Below are positions 18,658 through 28,824 of a stretch of 64,000 bases of DNA, piece by piece (the stretch's first letter is position 1; every line of letters starts with the position of its first letter). The translations under genes were made by a program, and so were the position numbers. This DNA comes from Firmicutes bacterium UBA4881 (GTDB taxonomy: Bacteria > Bacillota > DTU065). The stretch lies in NCBI GenBank assembly GCA_002399235.1, contig DHDH01000029.1, positions 79,904 to 143,903 of the forward strand, read 5' to 3'. The notes under the pieces are model-generated. The model was not told the origin of the DNA, made no database searches, and was given only the letters and a program-made list of their open reading frames with translations.

Positions 18658-20535
18658 TTATTCATCTTTAACTCCAAGATCGGTCTGAGTGGCAATATCA
18701 CTTTCATGATTAAAATATCTCTCCAAAATAGTTCTAGCAATTGGTGCAGCGACTCCGCCACCTGTGCCACCATTTTCGATCATCACCAGGATACATATTT
18801 CCGGCTTGTCTGCGGGTGCATAGCCAATAAACCAAGCATGACTTTCTTTACCTGGTGACTCAGCACTACCAGTTTTACCTGCCACTTTGATAGGAAAATC
18901 AGCAAAAGCTCTGGCTCCTGTACCACCTCGGGAAGTTACTTTTTCTAAACCTTCTCGTAAAATAGCTAAAGTACTTTTAGATAGTGTCATTTCTCTCTTT
19001 ATTACAGGTGTAAATTCTCGCACAACCTCACCAAAAGTATTTCTAATTTCTTTAACTACAAATGGTTGATAGACAGTACCACCATTTGCGATAGCACTAT
19101 AAGCTACAGCCATCTGTAACGGTGTAACTTTAGTGGCGCCTTGGCCAATGGCTACGTCTAAAGTTTCGATAGCATACCAAACTTTATCATCAGCTCTTTT
19201 AAATGAATCTCGTTTCCATTGTCTATCAGGCACTAAGCCAACATACTCCTCTGGAAAAAGATCAATACCTGTCTTTTCCCCTAAGCCAAATTCTCGGGAA
19301 TATTTTGAAAGACGATCGATTCCCAGGTCTTTACCCATCAAATAAAAAGGAACATTACACGAATATTGTAGACCAGTTAGCAGATCAATATGACCATGAG
19401 GACCATATTTGCATCGTTTGCCAGATTCTGGATCCCAACCACCAAATCCATATGGGTAAGGTACATCATAAAAAATGTCTGTAACTTTTACTAACTTTTC
19501 ATTCAAAGCTCCCGCCATGGTAATTGGTTTAAATGCCGAGCCAGGCGGATATGTTCCTCTTAACACCCGATTGAGAAGAGGTGAACGCTGATCTTTATTC
19601 ATCGCTATAAAATCCTTATTATAGGTATTAGGATTATAATCGGGATAACTTACTGCAGCTAATAGTTCGCCATTTCTTGGATCTATTGCTACGACTGCTG
19701 CTCCTGCCATTTTTTTTCCGGAACTTTTCTCTACTTCAGCAGCTTTCTCTTTAATAGTTAACTCACTAATATATTGCAGGTTACTATCAAGAGTTAAGAA
19801 TAAATCATTCCCTCTAACTGGGCTTTCTCTTCCTAATTCACGTACAGGCATCTGCCTGGCATTAATCTCTATCTCGAAAGCTCCATCTATACCTTTTAAT
19901 TCTGATTCATAATAACGTTCTAAACCATCTTTACCAACTTTATGGTTAGCTCCATATCCTAGTCCTGACCAGTTCTTCAATTCATCTAGACTAATCATAC
20001 CTACATGTCCTAAAACATGGGAAGCTAAATTATCATGTACATAATATCTTACAGGTACTTTTTCGATAATAACACCTGGCAAACGCCAACTCTGTTCATA
20101 GATGCGCATCGCTTTTTCTGTACCGACATCCTCCATCAGAATAAAGGGTTCATAGCCGAGGCGATCTTTTCTCTCAGGTGATAGTGCTTTGATAATATCG
20201 TTTTCACTTTTACCCAAAAGTGATGATAATAACTTTAGTCCCTCAGTTGATTTACGAACTTCTGAAGCTACATCTGGAAGAACACTAACAGTAAAAGCAA
20301 TACGATTTGTCACAAGTGGCTCACCATGACGATCGTAGATGATACCCCTTGGAGCTAAAAGCGGGATTACTCGTGTCCTCTGGTTGAGAGCAACCTCACT
20401 CAATCTATCGCCCTGAATTATCTGTAAATACCAAAGACGCACAAGTAAAACAACAACGATGATGGCAAAAAACCATATCATTGCTTTACCTCTCCGGGGT
20501 TCTATTGTTGTTTCTTGTAGTTCAAAATCTCTCAT
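18658..20535 (-). CDS. mrdA: Penicillin-binding protein 2 (class B transpeptidase)
   Basis: A 625-residue class B PBP with an N-terminal membrane anchor (about 18-38), a dimerisation domain, and a transpeptidase domain with SxxK as Ser-Ala-Phe-Lys (PPGSAFKP), SCN-type motif YSCNVPF and KTG in VAGKTGSAE. ATG 20535 is seven bases after AAAGGGG; ATG 20541 is too close to that site. It works with RodA and MreBCD in side-wall synthesis and lies 12 bases after mreD. Confidence 0.94.
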   Translation of the reverse strand: MRDFELQETTIEPRRGKAMIWFFAIIVVVLLVRLWYLQIIQGDRLSEVALNQRTRVIPLLAPRGIIYDRHGEPLVTNRIAFTVSVLPDVASEVRKSTEGLKLLSSLLGKSENDIIKALSPERKDRLGYEPFILMEDVGTEKAMRIYEQSWRLPGVIIEKVPVRYYVHDNLASHVLGHVGMISLDELKNWSGLGYGANHKVGKDGLERYYESELKGIDGAFEIEINARQMPVRELGRESPVRGNDLFLTLDSNLQYISELTIKEKAAEVEKSSGKKMAGAAVVAIDPRNGELLAAVSYPDYNPNTYNKDFIAMNKDQRSPLLNRVLRGTYPPGSAFKPITMAGALNEKLVKVTDIFYDVPYPYGFGGWDPESGKRCKYGPHGHIDLLTGLQYSCNVPFYLMGKDLGIDRLSKYSREFGLGEKTGIDLFPEEYVGLVPDRQWKRDSFKRADDKVWYAIETLDVAIGQGATKVTPLQMAVAYSAIANGGTVYQPFVVKEIRNTFGEVVREFTPVIKREMTLSKSTLAILREGLEKVTSRGGTGARAFADFPIKVAGKTGSAESPGKESHAWFIGYAPADKPEICILVMIENGGTGGGVAAPIARTILERYFNHESDIATQTDLGVKDE

Positions 20536-20547
20536 GCCCATTCCCCT

Positions 20548-21027
20548 TTAATCTTCTATTGGCATGAACCTATCCAAACTTAAATAAATCAAAATAGCAA
20601 ACAAACTATTCATTAATAACGAGCGACCAATTTGAGGTAAATTTAAGACGATCCGCCAACCTAGATAACCAAAAGCCAGTGAAAAGAAAGCGGCTAATAA
20701 CGTGGAGAAAACTGTAGCAATAGCCGTAACTAGTATATAAGTAATTCCACCCATATCAAATATTTGACCTGAAATATACCCAGCTATAAAACCAGAAAGG
20801 CCATAGATTATGGCCATCTGGGGTATAGAAAATCCTAAGGATATATCGAGAGCTAATCCTCCGACAACACCAACTAATAAGCCTAAATGAGGACCATCCC
20901 GTAAACCAGCTAAGATGGCCAATAAAAGGACTAAAGCGGGTGCTTTAATATTTAAAGCTGGAAAAAGTGATATTTCAAGGAGAGCCATTAACAAGGTGAG
21001 AACGAGATATAACCATTTTTTCATCAT
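20548..21027 (-). CDS. mreD: Rod shape-determining membrane protein MreD
   Basis: A 159-residue integral membrane protein with about five helices and the family segment ALVLLLAILAGLRDGPHLGLLVG. It overlaps mreC by four bases and precedes mrdA. MreD links MreC to the elongation machinery in the membrane. Confidence 0.9.
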   Translation of the reverse strand: MMKKWLYLVLTLLMALLEISLFPALNIKAPALVLLLAILAGLRDGPHLGLLVGVVGGLALDISLGFSIPQMAIIYGLSGFIAGYISGQIFDMGGITYILVTAIATVFSTLLAAFFSLAFGYLGWRIVLNLPQIGRSLLMNSLFAILIYLSLDRFMPIED

Positions 21028-21896
21028 TCTTGGGAGGTATCCCTTCCCTCCTCCATCTCATCAGTCCTAGAGTGATAAAGAATAAAAACCTCTTCTAGGC
21101 GACGAAAATCAACTGAAGGGGTAAGATTACCTACAATACCTTCGACACTAGGAGTTACAGAAGTAATCGTACCAATCATCAGACCTTTCGGGTACATACT
21201 ACCAACTCCGGAGGTAATAACTACATCCCCTTCTTGCCACTCAATTAATGATGAAGTCCCATAGTTTTCATTTTCCTTTTGGTAAAGAGGGGTAACCCGT
21301 AAAAATCCTTTTGCATCGGCGTTATCAACGATAACAAAATCTCTAGTTCTTTGGACAATACCACCTACAGCAGTTTTAGGATCTACTAAAAGTGACACTT
21401 GGGATGTATAAGAAGTTACCGAGGTAACCTGACCAACAAGACCTGAATAGGTCACAATCGGTAAACCAATCTCCACTCCCTGTTTTTCACCTTTATCTAG
21501 TACTATTGTCTTTAACCAGGCTCTGGGATCTCTACCCACTACACGGGCTGGAACTAGATCTAATTCAGAGTTACCTTTAAATCCAAGTAGTTCCTTTAGG
21601 CGAATATTTTCTTCTTCAATTTCTCTTAATCTAGCTAATTCAAACTCCATTTTAGCTTGCTCAGTTCTAAGTTTTTGAAGCTCGGAAGCGGCATTTTTTA
21701 TATCACCAACATATTTAAATGTGCCAACAATTCCATTTCCAACCGCTGATAGACCTCTTTGTACAGGAGATATTAAGTCACGCCAGGCTTTTTCTACAAT
21801 ACTAAATTCCCTATTGGTTGTTGAGGTAGAATAAATAACTATAAATACTAAAAGTCCTAACGCTATATAGAGTAAACGCTGTAACTGTCTAGACAC
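21024..21896 (-). CDS. mreC: Rod shape-determining protein MreC
   Basis: A 290-residue protein with one N-terminal membrane helix (about 7-25), a coiled coil near 65-100 (ELQKLRTEQAKMEFELARLREIEEE) and paired beta domains (VVGRDPRAWLKTIVLDKG, GLVGQVTS, VVITSGVGSMYPKGLMIG). The GTG start lacks a ribosome-binding site close by; a G9AG tract sits beyond a small hairpin upstream (see the separate entry). Confidence 0.92.
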   Translation of the reverse strand: MSRQLQRLLYIALGLLVFIVIYSTSTTNREFSIVEKAWRDLISPVQRGLSAVGNGIVGTFKYVGDIKNAASELQKLRTEQAKMEFELARLREIEEENIRLKELLGFKGNSELDLVPARVVGRDPRAWLKTIVLDKGEKQGVEIGLPIVTYSGLVGQVTSVTSYTSQVSLLVDPKTAVGGIVQRTRDFVIVDNADAKGFLRVTPLYQKENENYGTSSLIEWQEGDVVITSGVGSMYPKGLMIGTITSVTPSVEGIVGNLTPSVDFRRLEEVFILYHSRTDEMEEGRDTSQE

Positions 21897-21903
21897 CTAT
21901 TTC

Positions 21904-21930
21904 GCGGCTAGATATGCCGCTCCCCCCCCC
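21904..21930 (-). promoter_or_regulatory. Poly-G tract and hairpin ahead of mreC
   Basis: On the minus strand a run of nine Gs (21922-21930) is followed by a hairpin, GCGGC-ATATCTA-GCCGC (21904-21920), then GAAATAG and the mreC GTG. If the hairpin forms, the G-rich tract, which can act as a ribosome-binding site, is brought to a normal distance from the start. This is inference from sequence only. Confidence 0.45.
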
Positions 21931-21945
21931 TCTGCCCTAGAGTTT

Positions 21946-22968
21946 TTAACTTACAACAACTCTTTCGAGAAGATGCCAATGTTCCAGTGCTTTACCAGCA
22001 CCAATTGCAACACAACATAGAGGATCATCTGCTAAACGTACTGGCATCCCAGTTTCTCTCGCTAAAAGCTTATCTAACCCTCTTAGAAGCGAACTACCAC
22101 CAGCTAACATAATCCCTCTTTGCATAATATCTGCGGAGAGTTCAGCAGGGGTACTTTCTAAGGTCATACGTACTGCATCAATAATGGAGATAACACTCTC
22201 TCGTAAGGCTTCTTGGACTTCACGGGCGGTAATATTAATTGTGTTGGGAAGTCCAGTTACTAAGTCCCTACCTCTTACCTCAACAGTCTCTTCTAAATCC
22301 TCTGCTTCCAAATAAGCAGAACCGATCTGAATTTTTACTTTTTCTGCAGTTGGTGTGCCAATTAAAAGGCTATAACTACGTCTAACATATTGAACTATAG
22401 CCCTATCCATTTCATCGCCAGCAGTTCTGCGGGATTGATGGGTAACCATACCTCCAAGGGAAATAACTGCTACTTCGGTTGTGCCTCCACCAACATCAAC
22501 TATCATATTGCCAATGGCCTCTTGGACTTCGAGACCAGCACCAATAGCTGCAGCCATTGGCTCTAAAATAAGTCTAGCCTCTTTAGCACCAGCTTGTTTA
22601 GCCGCATCAACTACTGCTCTTTTTTCTACTTCCGTTACTCCACTTGGAACGGCTACTAAGACTCTAGCTTTTACCAGTCTATTATTTTTTAAAACAGCAC
22701 TAATATAATGCCTTAACATCTTTTCCGTCACATCAAGATCAGCAATAACCCCCTCTTTTAGAGGTCTTACTGCAATTATGTTTGAGGGTGTCCTACCCAC
22801 CATACGATTAGCATCATTACCGACTGCTAGTACATCATTAGTCTCTTTATCTAATGCAACTACTGAAGGTTCACTAAGAACAATACCTTTCCCTTTCATA
22901 TAAACCAAAGTATTAGCAGTCCCTAAATCTATACCTAAATCTTTATATAAACCAAAGGCCATCTTCAC
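21946..22968 (-). CDS. mreB: Actin-like cell-shape protein MreB
   Basis: A 340-residue MreB. The phosphate-1 motif [10 protein letters not shown], phosphate-2 [18 protein letters not shown] and adenosine motif [15 protein letters not shown] are all present. It forms membrane filaments that guide side-wall synthesis. It heads mreB-mreC-mreD-mrdA and lies 12 bases after radC, a common Firmicutes order. Confidence 0.96.
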   Translation of the reverse strand: MKMAFGLYKDLGIDLGTANTLVYMKGKGIVLSEPSVVALDKETNDVLAVGNDANRMVGRTPSNIIAVRPLKEGVIADLDVTEKMLRHYISAVLKNNRLVKARVLVAVPSGVTEVEKRAVVDAAKQAGAKEARLILEPMAAAIGAGLEVQEAIGNMIVDVGGGTTEVAVISLGGMVTHQSRRTAGDEMDRAIVQYVRRSYSLLIGTPTAEKVKIQIGSAYLEAEDLEETVEVRGRDLVTGLPNTINITAREVQEALRESVISIIDAVRMTLESTPAELSADIMQRGIMLAGGSSLLRGLDKLLARETGMPVRLADDPLCCVAIGAGKALEHWHLLERVVVS

Positions 22969-22980
22969 TCTTGCCCCTTT

Positions 22981-23661
22981 CTATCCTAGAAGCCCATGCT
23001 CTTGCATGCTATAGAAGGAGTCCTCACCGATAACGACATGATCGAGAATGTGGATGCCTAAGAGTCGACCTGCCTTAATTAACCTCTCTGTTACTATTTT
23101 ATCTTCCAAAGAGGGTCTTGGATCACCACTAGGATGATTATGAACAAGTATAATGCCTGCAGCACTACGCCTGACACAACTTTTAAATAGTTCTCTTGGA
23201 TGAACAATTGAAGCATCTAAACTTCCTATAGAAATTGTTTTAACCTCTAAAAGCCGTTGGCGATTGTCTAGTAACAAGGCCACGAAATGCTCTCTATCTA
23301 AATTACTTAGTTTTGGTGATAAAAGATCGAATACTTCCTTAGGTCTCCCTAAACTAGCCAGATAATCTGGCTCTAAGGTAGATAATCTTTTGGCTAGTTC
23401 TACTAAAGCCAGAAGCATAATAGCCTTAGCTTCGCCAATGCCTCTTAACTCTTGTAATTCTGATTGTGATGCCTCTTTCAATCCTTTTAATCCACCTAAA
23501 CGACAGAGTAACTTATCTGCTAAAGCAGTTGCCGAAACACCTGCGTATCCACTACCAAGTAGTATTGCCAAAAGTTCCTGATTAGAAAGTGTTTCAGCTC
23601 CCCAACGAGCTAATTTTTCTCGTGGCCGCTCATGTTGCGGCAATTCTTTAATTCGCCACAT
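22981..23661 (-). CDS. radC: RadC family protein (JAB/MPN domain)
   Basis: A protein of about 226 residues with an N-terminal helix-hairpin-helix part (LRGIGEAKAIMLLALVELAKR) and a JAB-type metal site HNHPSGDPRPSLEDK. ATG 23661 has TAGGAGG upstream; a longer frame from 23700 would overlap maf. Despite the name, a role in DNA repair is not established. Confidence 0.93.
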   Translation of the reverse strand: MWRIKELPQHERPREKLARWGAETLSNQELLAILLGSGYAGVSATALADKLLCRLGGLKGLKEASQSELQELRGIGEAKAIMLLALVELAKRLSTLEPDYLASLGRPKEVFDLLSPKLSNLDREHFVALLLDNRQRLLEVKTISIGSLDASIVHPRELFKSCVRRSAAGIILVHNHPSGDPRPSLEDKIVTERLIKAGRLLGIHILDHVVIGEDSFYSMQEHGLLG

Positions 23662-23671
23662 AACAATCCTC

Positions 23672-24241
23672 CTACCACCTAGAATATAAGCCAGCTTCAC
23701 CGAGCAAAACCGCTGTCTGTGCTAAAGGTAAGCCGACAACGTTGTGGTAGGATCCTCTTATTGATGTTACAAAGACACCTGCATAGCCTTGAATACCATA
23801 AGCACCAGCCTTGTCCAAAGGTTCCCCGCTCTTAATATATTCTTCCAATTCTTTCGGTCTTATAACGCGGAAATCCACTTCAGTTACCTCTACTATGGTT
23901 CTGGAAAAATTATCGTTTTTTGAAAGTAGAGCTACTCCTGTGTAAACCTTATGAGTACGGCCACTTAAACGCTTAAGCATATCATAAGCTTCTCTAGCAT
24001 CTTTAGGCTTGCCCAAAATTTCATCAAGACAGACAACTGTATCCGCTGCCAACACATAATCCTTAGGGTGCTGACTCGCCACTTCAAGAGCTTTTTGTAA
24101 AGCTAGTTCTCTTACAAGTCTTTCCGGATCAGAAATATCAATTCCTTCATTTATTTCAGCGGGTTCTACTAAATAGGGAATACCCAATAGATTTAATAAT
24201 TCCCGCCTTCTTGGTGATTTTGATGCAAGAAATAACGCCAT
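23672..24241 (-). CDS. maf: Nucleotide pyrophosphatase Maf (septum inhibitor family)
   Basis: A Maf enzyme that hydrolyses non-canonical nucleoside triphosphates. The N-terminal LASKSPRRRELLNLLG, central AADTVVCLD, GRTHKVYTGVAL and C-terminal GYAGVFVTSIRGSYHNVVGLPL are diagnostic. I prefer ATG 24241, matching the family N-terminus, over 24274. It lies 10 bases upstream of radC. Confidence 0.94.
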   Translation of the reverse strand: MALFLASKSPRRRELLNLLGIPYLVEPAEINEGIDISDPERLVRELALQKALEVASQHPKDYVLAADTVVCLDEILGKPKDAREAYDMLKRLSGRTHKVYTGVALLSKNDNFSRTIVEVTEVDFRVIRPKELEEYIKSGEPLDKAGAYGIQGYAGVFVTSIRGSYHNVVGLPLAQTAVLLGEAGLYSRW

Positions 24242-24318
24242 ATTTTGAACTTCTCTTTTCAGTTTACCATTCATAATTAGCTAAAACAAGCTTAGGCAAA
24301 AGCTACTATGAAAAAGGG

Positions 24319-24347
24319 AAAACCCCTGCCATTTCGGCAGGGGTTTT
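24319..24347 (-). terminator. Terminator after the SPOR-domain gene
   Basis: AAAACCCCTGCC and GGCAGGGGTTTT form a 12-bp stem around ATTTC. It overlaps the stop codon of the upstream gene. Confidence 0.85.
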
Positions 24348-24825
24348 ATTGGACAACATAGACATCATAGCCTTTAGTCTTTAAATCTTGGGCTAGTTTG
24401 TCAGCATTTTCCTTATTCCCGAAAGCTCCTACCTGCACATAGTATGGGCCGCTGCCCGATCCAATAACATAGGTATCCAGGTTTAATGTTTGTAGTTCTT
24501 TTTCTGCTTTTTTGGCTACTGATAATCCTGAATACCGGCCCACCCTCACTCTGTAAAGAGTTTGAGGTAATTGTGTGGTAGTGTCGTCTGGCATATCTGC
24601 CGATGTAGTTTGGGGCTGATCATCTGAAACTATTACCTGTGGCTCAGGAATTACATTCACAGCTGAGCCATTGACCGGATTTTTCTCTTCCTCTGTAGTA
24701 GCTACTCGATTTAACAAGTAGTTACCCAGCATAACACCGATCCAGATTGCTAAAATGCCCAAAGCCACAAAACCTACGTAGAGCAGGCGATTATTTGAGC
24801 CAGACTGATCCGGTCTCTTTGCCAT
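24346..24825 (-). CDS. Membrane-anchored SPOR-domain protein
   Basis: A protein of about 159 residues with one membrane helix (LLYVGFVALGILAIWIGVML) near the N-terminus, a Thr/Pro-rich linker and a C-terminal SPOR domain (YRVRVGRYSG to GYDVYVVQ) that binds denuded septal peptidoglycan. ATG 24825 is eight bases after GGAAGGAG; the TTG at 24843 lies inside that site. It probably acts in division or in modification of the wall. Confidence 0.85.
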   Translation of the reverse strand: MAKRPDQSGSNNRLLYVGFVALGILAIWIGVMLGNYLLNRVATTEEEKNPVNGSAVNVIPEPQVIVSDDQPQTTSADMPDDTTTQLPQTLYRVRVGRYSGLSVAKKAEKELQTLNLDTYVIGSGSGPYYVQVGAFGNKENADKLAQDLKTKGYDVYVVQ

Positions 24826-24882
24826 GTTCTCAACTCCTTCCAAATTTGAGCAAAGGTATCCACTTCATCATTATTAAAACAA

Positions 24883-26124
24883 CTAGTCTTTTATGTCTAA
24901 TTTTTTGTTCACTATCTTTAGACATTCACCTACTAAATATAACGAGCCAACTAATATTACTAAACCTTTTCCTAGAGATAGATCCAAAGCTTCGCTAACA
25001 TTATTACAGATTAAGCTAGGAGTCTTATTAAATAAAACAGCTAGTTTTTCTGGCTCTATGGCTCTTTTATTAGTCATATGAGGTAAATATACCTTCTTAA
25101 AAATACCATCTAACTGTTTAACTAAATTGAAATAGTCCTTATCTACCATAGCTGCAAAGATTAGTTCGCTATTTTGCAATCGTTGTTCCCTAATAAATGT
25201 CACAAACGTCTCCATTGCTGGTTCATTATGAGCTCCATCTATTAGCAAATTTAGCTCTGGAAAGAACTGTAATCGCCCAGGCCAGTTGACCTTAGCAAAG
25301 AGATATGGATCTTGTAAATTGCCAAGGCCCAATTCTCTGAGTACTAACAAAGCAGTAAGGGCATTAATCGCTTGATGTCTACCAAAGAGTGATAAGAAAC
25401 CTGTAAAACCCAGAGAAGGAAAATTTATTTGGCTGGGGGTTATTCCTGTTTCGGTAAAATAAATTGGTAAAAATTCCTCAGCAATTATTATTGGAGCCCC
25501 TACATCAATAGCATGGCTAGTAAATATCTTAGTAATACCTTCTTTTTGGGGAGCAATAACTGCTTTTGTATTAGGTTTGATAATTGCTGCTTTTTCCTTA
25601 GCTATTGAGACTAAATCTCCACCTAAAAGGGACATATGGTCAAGACCTATGGGAGTTATAACCGAGATCTCAGGCTTAACAATATTGGTAGCGTCAAGTC
25701 TACCTCCTAAACCTGTTTCCCAGATAATATAGTCTGGTTTGGTTTTAGCAAAATAGCATAAAGCAATTAAGGTAAGTTGTTCAAAAAAACTCAAACTTAG
25801 ACTCTCTATGGAAGACAAAATATTAGAATAGATCTCAGCAAAACTCTCTTTGCTGATTGCTTCGTTTCCTAGCCTTATCCTTTCTGTAATCTCTAAAAGA
25901 TGTGGCGAGGTGAAACTCCCTACTAAATAACCGGCCTTCTCTAGCCCAGCTTTAATTAAAGCTCCTGTAGATCCTTTACCATTGGTACCAGCTATATGAA
26001 TAAACTTAAGATTCTTTTCTGGATGATCTAAAAGCTCAGTAGATGCCTTTATGCGTTCTAAAGTTGCATTTCTTGGAAAGTGTTGACTCTCTTCAATTTT
26101 TTCAACAGCTTCTTGAAAGTCCAT
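24883..26124 (-). CDS. folC: Folylpolyglutamate synthase / dihydrofolate synthase FolC
   Basis: A 413-residue Mur-ligase-fold enzyme that adds glutamate to folates. The ATP motif HIAGTNGKGSTGALIKAG is near 44-61, followed by FTSPHL, WETGLGGRLDATN and the C-terminal LIDGAHNEPAM. It lies 55 bases after valS, separated by a hairpin. Confidence 0.95.
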   Translation of the reverse strand: MDFQEAVEKIEESQHFPRNATLERIKASTELLDHPEKNLKFIHIAGTNGKGSTGALIKAGLEKAGYLVGSFTSPHLLEITERIRLGNEAISKESFAEIYSNILSSIESLSLSFFEQLTLIALCYFAKTKPDYIIWETGLGGRLDATNIVKPEISVITPIGLDHMSLLGGDLVSIAKEKAAIIKPNTKAVIAPQKEGITKIFTSHAIDVGAPIIIAEEFLPIYFTETGITPSQINFPSLGFTGFLSLFGRHQAINALTALLVLRELGLGNLQDPYLFAKVNWPGRLQFFPELNLLIDGAHNEPAMETFVTFIREQRLQNSELIFAAMVDKDYFNLVKQLDGIFKKVYLPHMTNKRAIEPEKLAVLFNKTPSLICNNVSEALDLSLGKGLVILVGSLYLVGECLKIVNKKLDIKD

Positions 26125-26146
26125 TTCTCTTTTCCTCTCGGTTTAG

Positions 26147-26176
26147 TAAGCCCGAGACTATTAAGTCCCGGGCTTA
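26147..26176 (-). other. Intercistronic hairpin between valS and folC
   Basis: TAAGCCCGGGACT and AGTCTCGGGCTTA (minus strand) form a 13-bp stem with one mismatch around a TAAT loop, with no T run after it. It is probably an mRNA-stability or partial attenuation element. Confidence 0.5.
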
Positions 26177-26179
26177 TAA

Positions 26180-28795
26180 TTAAATCAACTCATGCAATCT
26201 TTGCACTAACTTCTCCCGTTTGCTTTGGTAATCAGACAGTTTTTCTCTTTCTTTTTCTACAACTACAGCTGGCGCTTTATCTACAAAACCTGGATTTTTA
26301 AGTTTACCACTAGCTAAGGCTATTTCTTTATCCATCTTGGCAATTTCAGCCTTAATTCTCGCCATTTCTTTATCCAAATCAATCATATCAGCAAGAGGCA
26401 TATAAGCTGTTATGCCAGCAACAACAGCTGTAACTGCTTTTTCTGGCTTCTCTGTTAGTGGTACTATTTCTGAGGCTTTAGCTAAAGCTTTAAGATAAGC
26501 TATCTGCTCTGGTAAAAGCCTACCTTCATAGATAATTCGAATCTCTTTAGATGGCAGAACACCGAGCTCTGCTCTAATATTCCGGATTTGAGTAATAAGT
26601 TCCACAAGTTCAGTCATATCCCTTTCAGCATCGTTATCCTCAAAGGAAAGGTTCTCTAGTGGCCACATCTCAACCATAATACTAGCGCCTTCATGAGGCA
26701 TTGTCTGCCAAATTTCTTCTGTTATAAAAGGTACATAGGGATGTAGCATCTTTAAGATAGTGTCTAGGCTTAGCCATAAAACATAACTAGTTTCTTTTTT
26801 AGCAGCTTCTCCCATATGCCCATAAAGTGCTGGTTTCGATAGTTCTATAAACCAGTCACAGAATTCGCCCCAGACAAAGTCATAGAGGAGTCTAGCTCCC
26901 TCACCAATATCATAGTTTTGTAAATTGCGAGTTAGCGCATCTAAAGTGTGCTTTAATCTAGTTAAGAACCAACGGTTAGCTAAAAGACTAGGTTCACACT
27001 CTTCTGGAACTTCACTGCCTAAATGCATGAGTGCAAAACGAGAAGCATTCCAGATCTTATTCATAAAATTACGGCTTGCTTCTACCTTATCTTGGTGAAA
27101 ACGCATGTCGTTTCCTGGCGCTACACCATTAACTAAAGTGTAGCGTAGAGCATCTGCGCCATAATCCGCAATAATCTCTAGCGGGTCAATACCATTTCCT
27201 AATGATTTACTCATCTTGCGTCCTAGATGATCTCTTACTAGACCATGGATACAGACATCATGGAAAGGAATTTCACCCATAAACTCGATACCCATAAAGA
27301 TCATACGAGCTACCCAGAAGTAGATGATATCAAAACCAGTTACTAATACTGAGGTAGGGTAGAAGTAGTTAAGTTCTTTAGTTTGTTCAGGCCAACCCAT
27401 AGTAGAAAAAGGCCAAAGTGCAGAGCTGAACCAGGTATCTAGTACATCTGGATCTTGATGTAATTTGGTCGAATTACATTTTGGGCACTTAGTTGGTTCT
27501 TCTCTTGCTACAATTACTTCACCACAATCATCACAATACCAAACTGGTATGCGATGTCCCCACCATAATTGTCTACTAATACACCAATCGCGCACATTCT
27601 CTACCCAACTAAGATAGAGCTTGGAAAAACGATCAGGATAAAACTTAATACGTCCCTCTTTAACAGCTGCAATAGCTGGTTCAGCCAAAGGTTTCATCTT
27701 AACAAACCATTGTTTACTGACAAGAGGCTCAATAATAGTATTACACCGGTAGCAGGTGCTTACAGCATGTTGGCAGTCCTCTGTTTTTACTAAGAAGCCA
27801 CCTTCTGCTAATTCCTTAACAATAGCCTCACGTGCTTCATACCGATCCATACCAGCATATTTACCAGCGTTTTCGGTCATTTTAGCGTTAAAACCAATTA
27901 CAGTCTCAATAGGTAGAGAGTGTCTTTGCCCTACTTCAAAGTCATTAGGATCATGGCCCGGAGTGATCTTAACCATACCTGTTCCAAACTCTGGATCAAC
28001 ATATTCGTCAGCAACAATAGGAATATGTCTTCCCACTAGGGGTAGTATTACTTCTTTGCCAATTATACTTTGATATCTTTCATCATCGGGATGTACAGCT
28101 ATAGCAGTATCGCCCAGCATAGTCTCTGGTCTAGTTGTAGCAATGGTAATATAACCAGAACCATCAGCAAAAGGATAGCGAATATGCCAAAAATGGCCCT
28201 GCATATCTGTGTGTTCAACTTCTACATCAGATAAAGCTGTCTGGCATCTTGGGCACCAGTTGATAATGTAGTCACCTTGATAGATAAGACCTTTTTCATA
28301 GAGGCGCACAAAAACTTCTCGTACCGCCTGAGAGCAACCTTCGTCCATAGTAAAACGTTCTCTATCCCAATCACAAGATGCACCAAGCTTTTTTAATTGG
28401 TTAATAATTGTACTGCCATATTTTTCCTTCCAAGCCCAAACTCTTTTTAAAAACTCATCTCTACCTAAATCGTGCCTTGTAATACCTTCTTGTTCCCTTA
28501 ACATCTGCTCCACTTTAATTTGAGTAGCTATACCAGCATGGTCTGTACCAGGAATCCAAGTAGTATTTTTACCGTTCATACGGTTAAAGCGGACTAAAAT
28601 ATCTTGCATTGTATTATCTAAGGCATGACCAATATGAAGATTAGCTGTTACATTAGGGGGAGGAATGACCACAGAAAAAGGTTCATGTTTAGCATCTGGT
28701 TCGCCGTGAAAATATTTGTTCTCTAGCCAATACCTATACCAGCGGTCTTCCACTTCTTTGGGATCGTATACCGTTGGTAAATGTTTTTCGCACAT
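26180..28795 (-). CDS. valS: Valyl-tRNA synthetase
   Basis: A class I synthetase of about 871 residues. The HIGH motif is in PPPNVTANLHIGHALDN and the KMSKS motif in GRKMSKSLGNGIDP. An editing domain lies between them and a C-terminal coiled coil (DKEMARIKAEIAKMDKEIALA) ends the protein. ATG 28795 has GGGAGG seven bases upstream. A T-box with a valine GUC specifier precedes it, so expression should rise when uncharged tRNA-Val accumulates. Confidence 0.97.
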   Translation of the reverse strand: MCEKHLPTVYDPKEVEDRWYRYWLENKYFHGEPDAKHEPFSVVIPPPNVTANLHIGHALDNTMQDILVRFNRMNGKNTTWIPGTDHAGIATQIKVEQMLREQEGITRHDLGRDEFLKRVWAWKEKYGSTIINQLKKLGASCDWDRERFTMDEGCSQAVREVFVRLYEKGLIYQGDYIINWCPRCQTALSDVEVEHTDMQGHFWHIRYPFADGSGYITIATTRPETMLGDTAIAVHPDDERYQSIIGKEVILPLVGRHIPIVADEYVDPEFGTGMVKITPGHDPNDFEVGQRHSLPIETVIGFNAKMTENAGKYAGMDRYEAREAIVKELAEGGFLVKTEDCQHAVSTCYRCNTIIEPLVSKQWFVKMKPLAEPAIAAVKEGRIKFYPDRFSKLYLSWVENVRDWCISRQLWWGHRIPVWYCDDCGEVIVAREEPTKCPKCNSTKLHQDPDVLDTWFSSALWPFSTMGWPEQTKELNYFYPTSVLVTGFDIIYFWVARMIFMGIEFMGEIPFHDVCIHGLVRDHLGRKMSKSLGNGIDPLEIIADYGADALRYTLVNGVAPGNDMRFHQDKVEASRNFMNKIWNASRFALMHLGSEVPEECEPSLLANRWFLTRLKHTLDALTRNLQNYDIGEGARLLYDFVWGEFCDWFIELSKPALYGHMGEAAKKETSYVLWLSLDTILKMLHPYVPFITEEIWQTMPHEGASIMVEMWPLENLSFEDNDAERDMTELVELITQIRNIRAELGVLPSKEIRIIYEGRLLPEQIAYLKALAKASEIVPLTEKPEKAVTAVVAGITAYMPLADMIDLDKEMARIKAEIAKMDKEIALASGKLKNPGFVDKAPAVVVEKEREKLSDYQSKREKLVQRLHELI

Positions 28796-28824
28796 TTTAT
28801 TACCTCCCAAATTTTATCGATCAA

